Part shown: positions 45,401 to 53,826 of the stretch, piece after piece
How the letters are laid out: each line of letters starts with the position of its first letter
Position numbering within the stretch: the first letter of the stretch is position 1
Assembly (NCBI GenBank): GCA_965656875.1
Contig: CBFHMJ010000041.1
Span: forward strand, 142,844 to 206,843
Length of the DNA: 64,000 nucleotides
Origin: CBFHMJ01 sp965656875
GTDB taxonomy: Bacteria; Pseudomonadota; Gammaproteobacteria; Enterobacterales; Alteromonadaceae
Direction: 5' to 3'
The notes under the pieces: generated by a model
Seen by the model: the letters and a program-made list of their open reading frames with translations, nothing else
Told to the model about the DNA's origin: nothing
Databases searched by the model: none
Translations under genes and position numbers: made by a program

Positions 45401-45615
45401 TCAACATGGCGGCGAATATTGGTTACAGCGTCAATATGGGGGTGAATCTCAATATGGAGACGAACCTTGGCGCGAAGATAAATCTATCGAACAACGCGGG
45501 TGTTGTTGTTGAGCTGAATAACGGTGCTGCGGCCATTCGAACCGTGGAAGAAATGGAAGCTGAAATGAGCACGGTTAAAGCCAAAATCATTTCTGGCATT
45601 TTAGCGATGTTGTAA
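42490..45615 (+). CDS. vgrG: T6SS spike protein VgrG (TssI) with repetitive C-terminal domain
   Basis: 1041 codons from the ATG at 42490 (GGCGGG upstream; a TTG at 42466 is the longer option). Residues about 30-400 are the gp27-like ring domain (FLRVTSFQGDESVSQPYQF cut to FQGDESVSQPYQF; AGENDLAFLQRVM). An OB-fold gp5-like part lies near 430-540. Residues about 740-880 hold many short repeats with a T/S-x-x-x-x-I/L/V-G-N/D pattern, predicted to form an extended beta-helix needle, and residues 880-1020 a related Met/Ser/Gly-rich section. It forms the trimeric tip on Hcp. No enzymatic toxin domain was recognised in it. Confidence 0.9.
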   Translation: MTDAFDPGHLDAIAIEEERRQTRPIALDIDGSFSGHTLNDDFLRVTSFQGDESVSQPYQFNLELRANDLDVQDIDAQESLVELMGPDLLGLWARVRVAMPYTVDRFEGPDPSLPPSWEDATPSRFFHGVINGVTMAAPGIYNLTIASPLIMLTFRNRYHVFRDHDMESLIREVLKPETDRYKLTLQFKLEGITANRVQDWLQAGENDLAFLQRVMAKASIHFYAIHEQNQLTLVFSNQTTTSQEVAIPGASQTPLALRYSYTDLKAVGAQQSDLFMELRYQLKMTPQTARSVLTRTEAQWESNKVAGFISYDEKPTGEATDSNFLHHRYYAYGTNDEESKQQLTRIYQQMDTDESSISGVSTSPLLSPGYTFELTQAANINNQMGNLMRTQFSGKVFVVTRVSHKVTDGEAYSGQIEATEVVDSGNYEGTMITPFSMDDTHQGSVIAQVVESVAPKGWRYREKNNFQVESSTYQFDDNVEHEKGCLVRFATASGDEDVFWVRLSAQMQTAPEVNAMVLISRSNDESELPEISSVLASHGSKTIQPADRRKESWTANTSWGSNYSTSYGDSIGMRFGYFSPVDFNGAKQIVESAYDNPDMLSGNYKDSSYNIGGSYGFSESDNGADGVLSASVSQGSNYNENHGLISYGYSDIGTSQNYSQVGKSVSKSVIGDYSGEVDKAAPSFVNGNVPDQSIIDLADELVDGDTYSENTIRNRTINLSGIGTDAPTWTDPSATVFSNSETLGDTVSLSKTTGDTNTTNQTTGNNTHKNTMQGNTTSNSTTLGNNDNTNIQLGNNTSQSIQIGNTTSSNLQIGNTTGSNTTIGDTTNTQMQIGKSTSTSTHIGDSKNTSTTVGDTKNSTTVTGDKNESSTVTGDSDVNSSNVGINNQVSTNLALNNSFTASLSMDNRMSTTLGNANSTEIFLGLRNSVSMQMGMFNSMSMTLGPSYDMSLKLASATSMGIKMGSSADLSINMAANIGYSVNMGVNLNMETNLGAKINLSNNAGVVVELNNGAAAIRTVEEMEAEMSTVKAKIISGILAML
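44700..45480 (+). repeat. Short-period beta-helix repeats coding region in vgrG
   Basis: The encoded residues show units such as NNTSQSIQIG, NTTSSNLQIG, NTTGSNTTIG and DTTNTQMQIG, a period of ten residues. Degenerate copies follow (TVTGDKNESS, TVTGDS). The DNA is Asn/Thr-codon-rich and imperfectly repeated. Confidence 0.75.
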
Positions 45616-45633
45616 CGGTCAGGGAGATGAATG

Positions 45634-48282
45634 ATGCAACTGTATAAACCGAAGCAACTGAGTCTGATTCACAAGAACTACTACCTGAAACGGTCAATGT
45701 TTGCCGTGGGTGTGCTGGTGTTTTTCAAACTGGATGAAGAGCGCAAACTGATTAGTGAACAGGATGGTTGGAAACTGATTGGTGAAGCGATGCCGCCAGG
45801 TGGTGTGTTGGATATGGGCTTTGCCAAAGAACGCGCTGAAATGTTAGCAATGGGCAGTGCTTATGCGCCCGGAGGCGAAGCTGTTCGGCAAATGTCAGTC
45901 CGTATCGCAATCGGTAGCGTGAATAAAACGTTGAACGTGATTGGTGATCGGGATTATCGCGGTGGGCTATTTCCACGCACCAGCCTCGCAGAACCATTCA
46001 CCGATATGCCGATTAACTGGAAGCATGCCTGGGGCGGAGAAGGGCTCGCGCTGAATCCGCAAGGAAAAGGGCTGTTAAAGCGAACGTTAAAAAACACAGA
46101 AACAGGCCGCTACGATTTAGCCAATATTTACCATGAAAAAGATAAAGGGTCAGCGCGTAAATTTAGTCGTCAGCCTGCAAGCTTTGCGCCGTTGGATATC
46201 ACCTGGCCACAGCGGGCGCAGCATCAGGGCACCTACGACCAACACTGGCTTGATAATATTCATCCGGGTTTTCCGGATGATACGAACACCGCATTGTTTA
46301 ATGCAGCCGCACCGGATCAGTGGAGCGGTGGGAATTTTACGCCGGGCAGTGAATATTGTATTGAAGGCATGCATCCGGAAAAACCTGTGTTGCGAGGTTG
46401 TTTGCCCTCATTGCGCGTTCGAGCATTTGCAGCGCAGGCTGCGAATGGGAAACGCTTGCCAGGCGACGATGATTTCCCGGTGAAAGAAATTAAAACGGTG
46501 ATTGATACCGTCTGGTTCTTTCCTGCTCAGGAGTTGGGTGTACTGATTTACCGTGGTGTAATTGATGCGAATGATTCGGATGGACTGGACATTCGCCAGT
46601 TACTGATTGGTTGTGAGAACGTGGCTGATACACCGCGTAGCAATGCGTATTATCAACATGTTATGGCGCTGCGAGCCAACCATGAAACGGCTGCGGCTCA
46701 TGTGTTTAACGATGCCCAATTGTTGCCGGAAAAATCGCCCGAAGAAAAAACTAAAATGGCGGCTTTGGTTGCTCAGGCTAAAGCCGAAAACGACGAGAAA
46801 AAGAAAGTCGCTAAAGCGTTACTGGTCAGTGAGCATCTCGAAGATACGCCTGCAGAAGAAACGGATATTCCACCACTGGAAGCCGATGATGACCTACCGC
46901 CGCTACCGGCTGAGTTAATCGAATCCGGTGATGTTGATTTATCCGCTTATCTGGCTCATGCGGAGGCGAAAGTCGCTGAAGCAGAAAAGAAAGCTGAAGC
47001 GATGAAAAAGCAGCAGGAAGCGATGGCAGCGAATATCCCGGATGAATCGCTTGATGTGGTGCGTTATCGGATGAAAGCACCAGTGATGGTAACTGGTGTT
47101 GATTTGAAGGCGATTCAGGAGCAGGCAACGGCGACCGTTGCTACCCGGTCAGATTATTCAATGACGGGGGCAGCGATAAACGGTGGACTGCAACAACAAA
47201 AAGCCCACGCCGCTGAACAGCTAAAGGCTATTCTATCTCGCCAGGCTCGACAACAATCGCCAGACATTCAGGTGCTGCATCAACGATTGACTGATGAAGG
47301 CAATCAACTGATTCGTTGTTGGGTTGTCGATGCTTTACAAACTGGCCAGTCGCTGGCCGGGTGTGACCTGTCTGGAGCCAATCTGGCGAGGCTGGACTTT
47401 TCTGGGCAGAACCTGACGGATACGATGTTTGAAGGCTGCAATCTGGAGCAATGTCGGTTTGATGACTGCACGTTAACCGGCGCGGTGTTTACGGGCGCTC
47501 ATGTGGATCATGCCGTGTTTGACCGGGTAAAAGCGAACCAGGTTAACTTCAGTAAAGCATGCGGTAATAAAGCGTTATTTAATGAGATCCAGTTAACAAA
47601 AGCATTGTTTGCTGAGGCTGAACTTCCAGCCAGTCAGTGGCAGCAGGCAAACTTAACTTCTCCGGTATTTACTGCCCCGCAATTAAATGCGGCTAATTTC
47701 ACTGCCGCGACATTCAAGGAAGCTATATTCACCGAAGCCTGTCTGGACCAGGCTCAGTTCACGCAGGCACATCTGTCAGCCTGTCAGCTACTTAAATCAT
47801 CTTTTTGCGAAGCTAACTTTTCTGATGCAACCCTCAGCCGTTGCCTGATGCTGAACAGTCAGGCAGTAAGCACTAACTTTACAGGAGTGAATGCCGACAA
47901 AGTTCAGTTTAGTAATCAGGGGGATTTTCGTGATTGCGTCATGACGGATAGCCAGTGGCATACCTGTGGTTTTCGCGGATTGGATTTGACCGGGCTGGTG
48001 GCTGATAACGCTATTTTCATTGAATGTGATTTTGCAGATGCATTGCTGATGACAGCCAGTATGAAGAAAGGGTTGTTTAAGCGCTGCAATATGATGCTGG
48101 CCGATTTAACGGAAGCAGATTGCACCAGCGCCTGGTTTGGTGAAACGACGTTACGCAAAGTGAACTTTGCAGACAGTACGCTCAATCAGGTGACACTGCA
48201 CAACTCCAACACGGGTGAAGCCTGGTGGGAAGGCAGCAAACAACAACGCATGAAACGTTATCCTCAGCCATCAGTACGATAG
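45634..48282 (+). CDS. T6SS cargo-module protein: DUF2169 domain, coiled coil, pentapeptide repeats
   Basis: 882 codons; AGGGAG favours the second of tandem ATGs (45631/45634). Residues 1-330 are a DUF2169 domain (RDYRGGLFPRTSLAEPF, NWKHAWGGEG), a family found with VgrG and PAAR-like genes. Residues about 360-470 are Lys/Glu/Ala-rich helices likely to form a coiled coil. From about 560 to 870 the sequence falls into five-residue repeats (A-N/D-L/F-x-x type, e.g. GANLARLDFSG, EANFSDATLS), forming a right-handed quadrilateral helix. It is probably a chaperone or adaptor for loading something on the spike, not itself an enzyme. Cytoplasmic, no signal peptide. Confidence 0.8.
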   Translation: MQLYKPKQLSLIHKNYYLKRSMFAVGVLVFFKLDEERKLISEQDGWKLIGEAMPPGGVLDMGFAKERAEMLAMGSAYAPGGEAVRQMSVRIAIGSVNKTLNVIGDRDYRGGLFPRTSLAEPFTDMPINWKHAWGGEGLALNPQGKGLLKRTLKNTETGRYDLANIYHEKDKGSARKFSRQPASFAPLDITWPQRAQHQGTYDQHWLDNIHPGFPDDTNTALFNAAAPDQWSGGNFTPGSEYCIEGMHPEKPVLRGCLPSLRVRAFAAQAANGKRLPGDDDFPVKEIKTVIDTVWFFPAQELGVLIYRGVIDANDSDGLDIRQLLIGCENVADTPRSNAYYQHVMALRANHETAAAHVFNDAQLLPEKSPEEKTKMAALVAQAKAENDEKKKVAKALLVSEHLEDTPAEETDIPPLEADDDLPPLPAELIESGDVDLSAYLAHAEAKVAEAEKKAEAMKKQQEAMAANIPDESLDVVRYRMKAPVMVTGVDLKAIQEQATATVATRSDYSMTGAAINGGLQQQKAHAAEQLKAILSRQARQQSPDIQVLHQRLTDEGNQLIRCWVVDALQTGQSLAGCDLSGANLARLDFSGQNLTDTMFEGCNLEQCRFDDCTLTGAVFTGAHVDHAVFDRVKANQVNFSKACGNKALFNEIQLTKALFAEAELPASQWQQANLTSPVFTAPQLNAANFTAATFKEAIFTEACLDQAQFTQAHLSACQLLKSSFCEANFSDATLSRCLMLNSQAVSTNFTGVNADKVQFSNQGDFRDCVMTDSQWHTCGFRGLDLTGLVADNAIFIECDFADALLMTASMKKGLFKRCNMMLADLTEADCTSAWFGETTLRKVNFADSTLNQVTLHNSNTGEAWWEGSKQQRMKRYPQPSVR

Positions 48283-48294
48283 GCAGGAGCAACT

Positions 48295-49380
48295 ATGACA
48301 GACAAGATTGAACAAATTAAACAGAGTATTGCAACCGGGCAGCCCGTGATGGGACAAGATTTCTCGGGTGTAAACTGGCAAGGCGTACAACTGGAAGGCG
48401 CGATATTCCTGCAATGCAATTTTACCGGTGCTGTATTCACAGAATGTGAGTTTTCCAGACTGGTGTTCGCACAGTGCGATTTATCGCAGACGCAATGGAA
48501 GGACAATGTACTGAACCAGTGCAATATTTTACAAAGCCCCTGTGTATCGTCTCGCTGGGAAAGCACTGGTGATGCATTCGTTTTCGATACAATGACCATT
48601 GCTGAAAGTGATTTCAGTGATAGTGAGTGGTTACATTTAACGATTGCTAAAGCGACCTGGGCCAAAGTGGATTTAACACGAACGGAATTTGCTGACTGTA
48701 CGATTAACACCTCTTCGTTGACGGAATTAATGTTGATGGATACGACATTCACTCGTTGCACCTTTGAAAACGTCAATCTGGTGGAAGTGAATTTTGATCC
48801 GGTTACGCTGGAACAATGTCAGTTCAATCAGGCGTTATTGCTGAAATGCACGTTAACCAATAAAGATTTCTCCGGGCTGGATTTCACCGCGTGTAATTGT
48901 ATGGAAAGTACAATTTGTGACATGAATTTCAGTGGTGGAAATCTGATCTCAACCAATTTTGCTAAGTGTCAGCTGACAAAGGTTAATTTCTCCGAAGCCT
49001 TGTTACATCAGGCCATTTTCATGGAAGCTCAGATCAATGATTGCCAGTTTACGGCAGCGCAATTACCCGGGGCTAATTTCCAGCAAGCTACTATCACCGA
49101 CAGTCAGTTTACTGAGGCCGTCATGAGTGAAGCCTGGATGAAAGCGCTGGTTGCGGATACGGCTGATTTTTCTGGTGCTGACTTGCAGTATGCCAATTTG
49201 TCTTATGGGCAATTGACCCGCTGCAACTTCGCCAGTGTAACCGTGTTACGCACCATCATTTACGCCCTGGAACAACAGCAATGTAACTGGAAAGGTGTGG
49301 ATACCAGCCAGTTACTGACCGACGATCCCAATCAGGAAGAAGCTGATAAACAACTTGCCGAACGAGGAGTAACCCCATGA
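48295..49380 (+). CDS. Pentapeptide-repeat protein in the VgrG module
   Basis: 361 codons, 12 bases after the preceding gene, with GGAGC upstream. Nearly the whole protein is pentapeptide repeats (FSGVNW, GLDFTACNC, GANFQQATI, GADLQYANLS), with many Cys, forming a rod of stacked beta turns. There is no catalytic motif. The last codons overlap the DUF3540 gene by 4 bases. Together with the DUF2169 protein it forms a repeat-rich pair typical of this spike module. It may be a structural adaptor or an immunity/sequestration factor. Confidence 0.8.
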   Translation: MTDKIEQIKQSIATGQPVMGQDFSGVNWQGVQLEGAIFLQCNFTGAVFTECEFSRLVFAQCDLSQTQWKDNVLNQCNILQSPCVSSRWESTGDAFVFDTMTIAESDFSDSEWLHLTIAKATWAKVDLTRTEFADCTINTSSLTELMLMDTTFTRCTFENVNLVEVNFDPVTLEQCQFNQALLLKCTLTNKDFSGLDFTACNCMESTICDMNFSGGNLISTNFAKCQLTKVNFSEALLHQAIFMEAQINDCQFTAAQLPGANFQQATITDSQFTEAVMSEAWMKALVADTADFSGADLQYANLSYGQLTRCNFASVTVLRTIIYALEQQQCNWKGVDTSQLLTDDPNQEEADKQLAERGVTP

Positions 49381-49901
49381 GTTCTTGTCTTAGATTATCT
49401 GATTCACCAACCCCTGCGATGCAATTCATCGGTCAGTTAACGGCTTTTGATGAGATGGAGCAGCGTTGGGTTGTCGATGGTTCGTTTTTCGCATCGGTCG
49501 CCGTCAGTGAACTGCTAACGCCAACGATTGGCGATACCGTGTTATTTGTTGTGAGCGGGCAGCATGACAAACCGCAATATGTGATCACGCATGTATTGGA
49601 GTCTCAGGCCCGGTCGTTATCAATCCAGACGGAAAAGCCCGTGACTTTAGTCAGCCCAAAAATCTCGTTGACAGCTACTCAGGATGTAGAGGTGACGGCG
49701 CTGAATAAATTGCAGTTTATTGGTAAGCATGGGGTGTTGTCGTTTACCGATAGTCTGGTCAATACCGTGAAAAATCTGATCCAACACGTTGAACATGCAT
49801 CGGTGACAGCGAAAGGTATGTTCAGGACGCATGCAAAACAACAGGTCATTACTGCCAGTGAAGATGTGCGAGTTGATGGCAAACGAATCAATATGGGATA
49901 G
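49377..49901 (+). CDS. DUF3540 protein of the VgrG module
   Basis: 174 codons, starting inside the stop of the pentapeptide gene. The N-terminal part (IGQLTAFDEM, WVVDGSFFASVAVSELL, GDTVLFVV) forms a small OB-like or gp5-like barrel. The C-terminal part (ISLTATQDVEVTALNKLQF) reads like a short beta-helix as in VgrG tips. DUF3540 genes recur next to DUF2169, DUF4150 and VgrG genes. It is probably part of the spike or its assembly set. Confidence 0.75.
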   Translation: MSSCLRLSDSPTPAMQFIGQLTAFDEMEQRWVVDGSFFASVAVSELLTPTIGDTVLFVVSGQHDKPQYVITHVLESQARSLSIQTEKPVTLVSPKISLTATQDVEVTALNKLQFIGKHGVLSFTDSLVNTVKNLIQHVEHASVTAKGMFRTHAKQQVITASEDVRVDGKRINMG

Positions 49902-49909
49902 GGGCTACT

Positions 49910-50308
49910 ATGTTTTCAAATACACAAATGTCAGCGATTAACCTGGGTTTTCCCGATGTCTGTAAAACATTAATTGCGCTGGCGACAGTGCCGATCCCTT
50001 ATCCAAATATTGCACCCAGTACGACTTGCATCCCGAATATCTTCAATGTGTTTATTCAATGTATGCCCAGTCACAATTTAATGACGTTAAATCCGATGTC
50101 GTCTGGCGATGAGCCAGGTGTGTTACTGGGGGTTGCGTCGAATCTGATAAAAGGACCGGTGCAGCACATGATTGGTAGCTTTAAGGTGTTTAAGCAGGTC
50201 ATGCCCGCGACAAAAATGTTGTCGATGACGGGTCATAACGGCGTCGCCTTGAACATACCTGGCCTGACGTTATCGCCAAGCCAGTTGAAGGAGCTTATTC
50301 TGGGGTAG
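49910..50308 (+). CDS. DUF4150 / PAAR-like spike tip protein
   Basis: 132 codons, eight bases after the DUF3540 gene. It shows the PAAR-like DUF4150 pattern: CKTLIALATVPIPYPNIA near the start, cut here to VPIPYPN, then MSSGDEPGVLLGV and GHNGVALNIPG. In related systems this cone sits on VgrG and sharpens the tip. No C-terminal toxin extension is present. It closes the module and is followed six bases later by a convergent gene. Confidence 0.85.
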   Translation: MFSNTQMSAINLGFPDVCKTLIALATVPIPYPNIAPSTTCIPNIFNVFIQCMPSHNLMTLNPMSSGDEPGVLLGVASNLIKGPVQHMIGSFKVFKQVMPATKMLSMTGHNGVALNIPGLTLSPSQLKELILG

Positions 50309-50314
50309 GGATAA

Positions 50315-51088
50315 TTACTTTAGCCCACAATATTCCGCGGTCGGATAAACGGCCTTTATTTCGTAAGTCGCGCTGGGAATCAGAATGTATTCACTGGCAC
50401 CGACATCATTGTCTTTACGACCTCCCCAGTCAAAGGTGTAGCCCAGGCCTGTCCAGGGAACACCCGGGCGAGTTCGGAAATCGTTGAAATACAGGTTTTT
50501 ATAAAATTGCTGGTAATCAGTAATATTTTTTACGGTCGGGTTTCCATCGAATGTGATTTCACAGGTGGAATCATTGATTTCCGGATCAACGCAGGGACGA
50601 AATAATTCGTCAGGACTGACCCACAGCTCTGCAAATACGTCGTATTGCCATTCATGACTTAGCCCCAGATATTTTTTTAATCGTAAATCTAAATCTTCTT
50701 TAGAGGCTTTTGGGTGATTTTTCAGGTAGCGCGTACAAAAGTTTTTGAGCTGCGGTGCGGCAGTGACCCAGGTGACATACTGTTCGCTGGCGGAAGTTTT
50801 TGTATTGGGTTCAATGTATTTTTTAAAACCGTCTTCACTTTTCCAGGTTAAGACCAGTAGTTTCGTTTTATCGTCATTCCAGATGAGCTGATCGTTCTGG
50901 TCATTGATGGCGAATAGTTTGTCTGAGATTTCGTTTTGTCGCACAACCGAGGCGTCACGAACGGCCTGATTATATTTTTTTGCCAGTTGTTCGTTAGCCT
51001 GAGCGGGTGTGAAAGTGAACAATGTGGTTGCTGCAAGTGCTACTGACAGCGTGAGTGTTTGGATATTCGCAGAGCGTTTCAGATTCAT
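50315..51088 (-). CDS. Exported protein of unknown function
   Basis: 257 codons with a signal peptide ending in AQA near residue 31. The mature part is rich in Trp, Tyr and Lys with an even number of Cys residues (for example in NFCTRYLK, RPCVDPEINDSTCEI and EYCGLK), suggesting disulfides in the periplasm. No catalytic motif was recognised. It converges on the DUF4150 gene with a six-base gap, so it could be part of the same accessory region, for example as a periplasmic immunity-type protein, but nothing in the sequence proves that. Confidence 0.6.
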   Translation of the reverse strand: MNLKRSANIQTLTLSVALAATTLFTFTPAQANEQLAKKYNQAVRDASVVRQNEISDKLFAINDQNDQLIWNDDKTKLLVLTWKSEDGFKKYIEPNTKTSASEQYVTWVTAAPQLKNFCTRYLKNHPKASKEDLDLRLKKYLGLSHEWQYDVFAELWVSPDELFRPCVDPEINDSTCEITFDGNPTVKNITDYQQFYKNLYFNDFRTRPGVPWTGLGYTFDWGGRKDNDVGASEYILIPSATYEIKAVYPTAEYCGLK

Positions 51089-51170
51089 AGGGCTTTCTCA
51101 CAGGAATAGAGGAAAGCTGAAATGTAACGAGTTTGTACATTTTATACAAACTCTATGTTAGCAATACGCG

Positions 51171-51635
51171 CTAGTCTTTCGAGGTCGTTTTATCGTCGGT
51201 TTTCTTTTGTGGCGTTTGCATCGGTTCCATGGTCACTGTTGGTTCCACTTTTTTGGTATAACTGTGTTCGCCAAAGCTGGTGCGTTGTTTCGTACCTGGT
51301 AGCAAATCATTACGGCTTTGCACTAATGGCCCACCAACCCCGGAAAAGAAGGATTGTGTGTTGTCGTTTAGCTGATGGTAGTAAATAGATGATGTTCTGG
51401 CGTCAAACTCACCACCTTTATCGACAGGCCCGGGACGTCGTGGTGATACCGCATTAAAGCCGGATTCTTCGAGTGTTCGGAGCCGTAAATCCAACCCTCG
51501 GACTGGTTGGTCTGTTTTGCCAAATGCTGATGCCATTGAATAGCCATTTCCATGATTCTTACCGGAGTCGGCCTTATCCTGAACAACACGCATCATTTGT
51601 TGATAGTTGCGAAGTGGTGGATCAACCTTTTTCAT
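51171..51635 (-). CDS. Hypothetical hydrophilic protein
   Basis: 154 codons with AAGGA before the ATG. Low hydrophobicity and rich in Pro, Lys, Arg, Ser and Thr, with no signal peptide or TM segment. It probably contains much disorder, with a Lys/Thr-rich tail. It follows the SPOR-domain gene by five bases on the same strand, so they are co-transcribed. Not recognised. Confidence 0.5.
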   Translation of the reverse strand: MKKVDPPLRNYQQMMRVVQDKADSGKNHGNGYSMASAFGKTDQPVRGLDLRLRTLEESGFNAVSPRRPGPVDKGGEFDARTSSIYYHQLNDNTQSFFSGVGGPLVQSRNDLLPGTKQRTSFGEHSYTKKVEPTVTMEPMQTPQKKTDDKTTSKD

Positions 51636-51640
51636 GACAT

Positions 51641-52186
51641 TTATCCTTCTGCGCTTTCATTTGTCTCAGGCGTCAATGGCCAGCGAACAATGGGTAATTT
51701 GCTGGTTGCCTGATTTACCGATGTCTCGTTCGAGTTCGCTTCACTCAACGCATCCTGAGCGGCGGCTTTCTGTGTAAACGGTCCTACTAACGGGGTGTAC
51801 CAGAATCTGGAGTGGTCTTTAATCTTAACTATAGTGACTGACTGTGCAAATGGATGTTTTCCGGCTTCATTAATTGCTTGTTGCAATTCACCAAACATGC
51901 CGAGTTGAATAGCATAAGCATCTTCCTGTGTAGGTTGCAGTGGGAGCCGGGTCAGGGAAACCGGTAGGGGACTGTCGAGAGATGACTGATTGAGTTGCCA
52001 GTTTGCTGCTGGATTATTATCCGGTCGTTGAGAGATATCGTAGTCTGGCAACCAAAGTGTCAGACCTACACCGCTTAAAATCAGTGCAATAATAGATAAA
52101 GTGATATTTTTTAGCATAAAATGCGCGAAATTTTTGTCGTTATTGATTACGTGTTGTCGTTCGATGTTACCTTGATTTACGGACAA
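51641..52186 (-). CDS. SPOR-domain membrane protein
   Basis: 181 codons from a TTG at 52186; the start is uncertain, because no good ribosome-binding site precedes it or the internal ATG at 52117. One TM segment (about 28-48), then a Pro/Asn-rich linker and a C-terminal SPOR-like domain: YAIQLGMFGELQQAINEA, FWYTPLVGPFTQKAAAQDAL, cut here to LGMFGELQQA and YTPLVGPFTQKAAA. SPOR domains bind denuded septal peptidoglycan. It is likely a minor division-site protein. Confidence 0.7.
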   Translation of the reverse strand: MSVNQGNIERQHVINNDKNFAHFMLKNITLSIIALILSGVGLTLWLPDYDISQRPDNNPAANWQLNQSSLDSPLPVSLTRLPLQPTQEDAYAIQLGMFGELQQAINEAGKHPFAQSVTIVKIKDHSRFWYTPLVGPFTQKAAAQDALSEANSNETSVNQATSKLPIVRWPLTPETNESAEG

Positions 52187-52377
52187 GTAAATCTAACCTG
52201 GCATGAACTGGCGATAAAACTCGCAATATGTGTATTAATAATAATCAGCTTGTTTCTTAAAACTGCAAGTAACCAAAAAAATTGAAAAAAACTCGAAAAA
52301 AACACGTTTTCCCTGTTGCCAGCTTAAAATAAATATTGTTTAATACGCCCCGCTTTCAAGGGAAAGCAACACAGTGT

Positions 52378-52453
<76 letters not shown>

Positions 52454-52621
52454 TCCTTCCTTTTCACACTGTGTTTCCCTGCTAGTCAAAACAACTCCTC
52501 ATTTTTAAATTCTTTAAGAAAATTACTGATAAATCTCATTTGTTTTTACGTCTTCTGGTTTCTGTCAGGTCGTCTTCCGTTTTATATATTTTTAAGGCGA
52601 GATGTTTTTTAAGCGCGGAAT

Positions 52622-52648
52622 AAAAAAACGCCGCTTAAAAAGCGGCGT
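52622..52648 (-). terminator. Terminator of the subtilase gene
   Basis: ACGCCGCTT (52628-52636) and AAGCGGCGT (52640-52648), perfect 9-bp stem with a three-base loop. On the minus strand a run of T follows. Confidence 0.9.
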
Positions 52649-52686
52649 AAAGTTAGGTAGTGGATGTGCGTAACAAGAGAATTGCG

Positions 52687-53826
52687 TTACAGGTGTACAA
52701 TGCTATCCGGGTTGCCATCAGGGTCACCGCTGGCAGTACCATCGGTACCAGGGTTACCGTTTCTCATCATGATAACTGCACAAGCTGCAGGCGATGCCAT
52801 TGACGTACCTGACATAGTCGTAGTACCGCCACCTTTTCTGGTTGAAAGGATGCTTACACCTGGAGCTGCGTAGTCAACCGGAGGGTTACCGTAGTTTGAC
52901 CATGATGCCATTCTGTCGCTGGAATCAGTTGCTGAAATTGTGTAAACACGGTTACCGTTTGCACGAGCTGGAGAGTGATTACTTGCGTGATCACCGTCAT
53001 TACCAGCTGCAAGTACGAAGTACGCACCAGACTGCTGCGCGGCTGCGATAACGGCGTCATCAAGCGCTTCACTAACACCGCCACCAAGACTCATGTTCGC
53101 GCAATCGCCTGCTGATGCGTTTGCTGCAACAAAATCAATACCTGCAATTACACCAGACGTTGAGCCAGAGCCTCGAGCATCAAGAACTTTTACAGGAATT
53201 ACTGTAGCGCCAGCAGCAACACCAACAACATCAATTGTGTTATCCAGTGCGCCGATAGTACCTGCAACGTGAGTACCATGGCCGTGACCATCATCAACAC
53301 CTGCATTTCTGCCTTTGGTGAATGCAGAGAATCCACGCGATGCATCAACATTCAGGTCAGGGTGGTCTACGTCAATACCAGTGTCTAATACCCAGGCTGT
53401 GTATCCAGAACCGTCTACTGGTCCACCAACACGAGTAACACTCCATGGTGTTGTTTGTGATTCAGGTGTACCACCGTCGCCAGGCTTAGCTGATACAGAT
53501 ACTACACTGTCTGGCGTGAAGCTTTTCACGTCTGGGTTATTGCCAAAAGCTTGCTGAGCAGCATGACAAGGCATGTTGATAGCAAAACCTTTTAATGAAT
53601 TCTTATATACGTGCTTAAGAGTTGATTTGCCCTGAGCGGCCAGACCGTTTGCAAGGCCAGGCACATTAGCGCGTGCAACATTATCGTTGAATTGAACGAT
53701 ACATTGGTTATGGATGTTATCCAGTTCTGAACTGGCGCCCGACGTTGGTTGTTCTGCCTGAACAGATACAGCTGCCAGACCTGTGATTGCTGTTAAAACG
53801 GCAGTAGATACAATAGTTTTACGCAT
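52687..53826 (-). CDS. Secreted subtilisin-like serine protease (S8 family)
   Basis: 379 codons: a signal peptide (to about 24), an inhibitor I9-like propeptide (about 38-105, CIVQFNDNV to DSVVSV), and a catalytic domain. The triad is Asp in VLDTGIDVDHPDL, His in GHGTHVAGT and Ser in GTSMASPA; the oxyanion Asn is in LAAGNDG. The C-terminus is short and ends in a Gly/Asp/Asn-rich tail shortly after the catalytic Ser region, so the final helices of a standard S8 domain look reduced. Predicted to be an extracellular or periplasmic protease. It is a single-gene unit with its own terminator. Confidence 0.92.
   Translation of the reverse strand: MRKTIVSTAVLTAITGLAAVSVQAEQPTSGASSELDNIHNQCIVQFNDNVARANVPGLANGLAAQGKSTLKHVYKNSLKGFAINMPCHAAQQAFGNNPDVKSFTPDSVVSVSAKPGDGGTPESQTTPWSVTRVGGPVDGSGYTAWVLDTGIDVDHPDLNVDASRGFSAFTKGRNAGVDDGHGHGTHVAGTIGALDNTIDVVGVAAGATVIPVKVLDARGSGSTSGVIAGIDFVAANASAGDCANMSLGGGVSEALDDAVIAAAQQSGAYFVLAAGNDGDHASNHSPARANGNRVYTISATDSSDRMASWSNYGNPPVDYAAPGVSILSTRKGGGTTTMSGTSMASPAACAVIMMRNGNPGTDGTASGDPDGNPDSIVHL

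Noticed and set aside
44700..45480. CRISPR-like or minisatellite array
   Set aside because: The repeats are at the protein level only, with degenerate DNA inside an intact vgrG frame.
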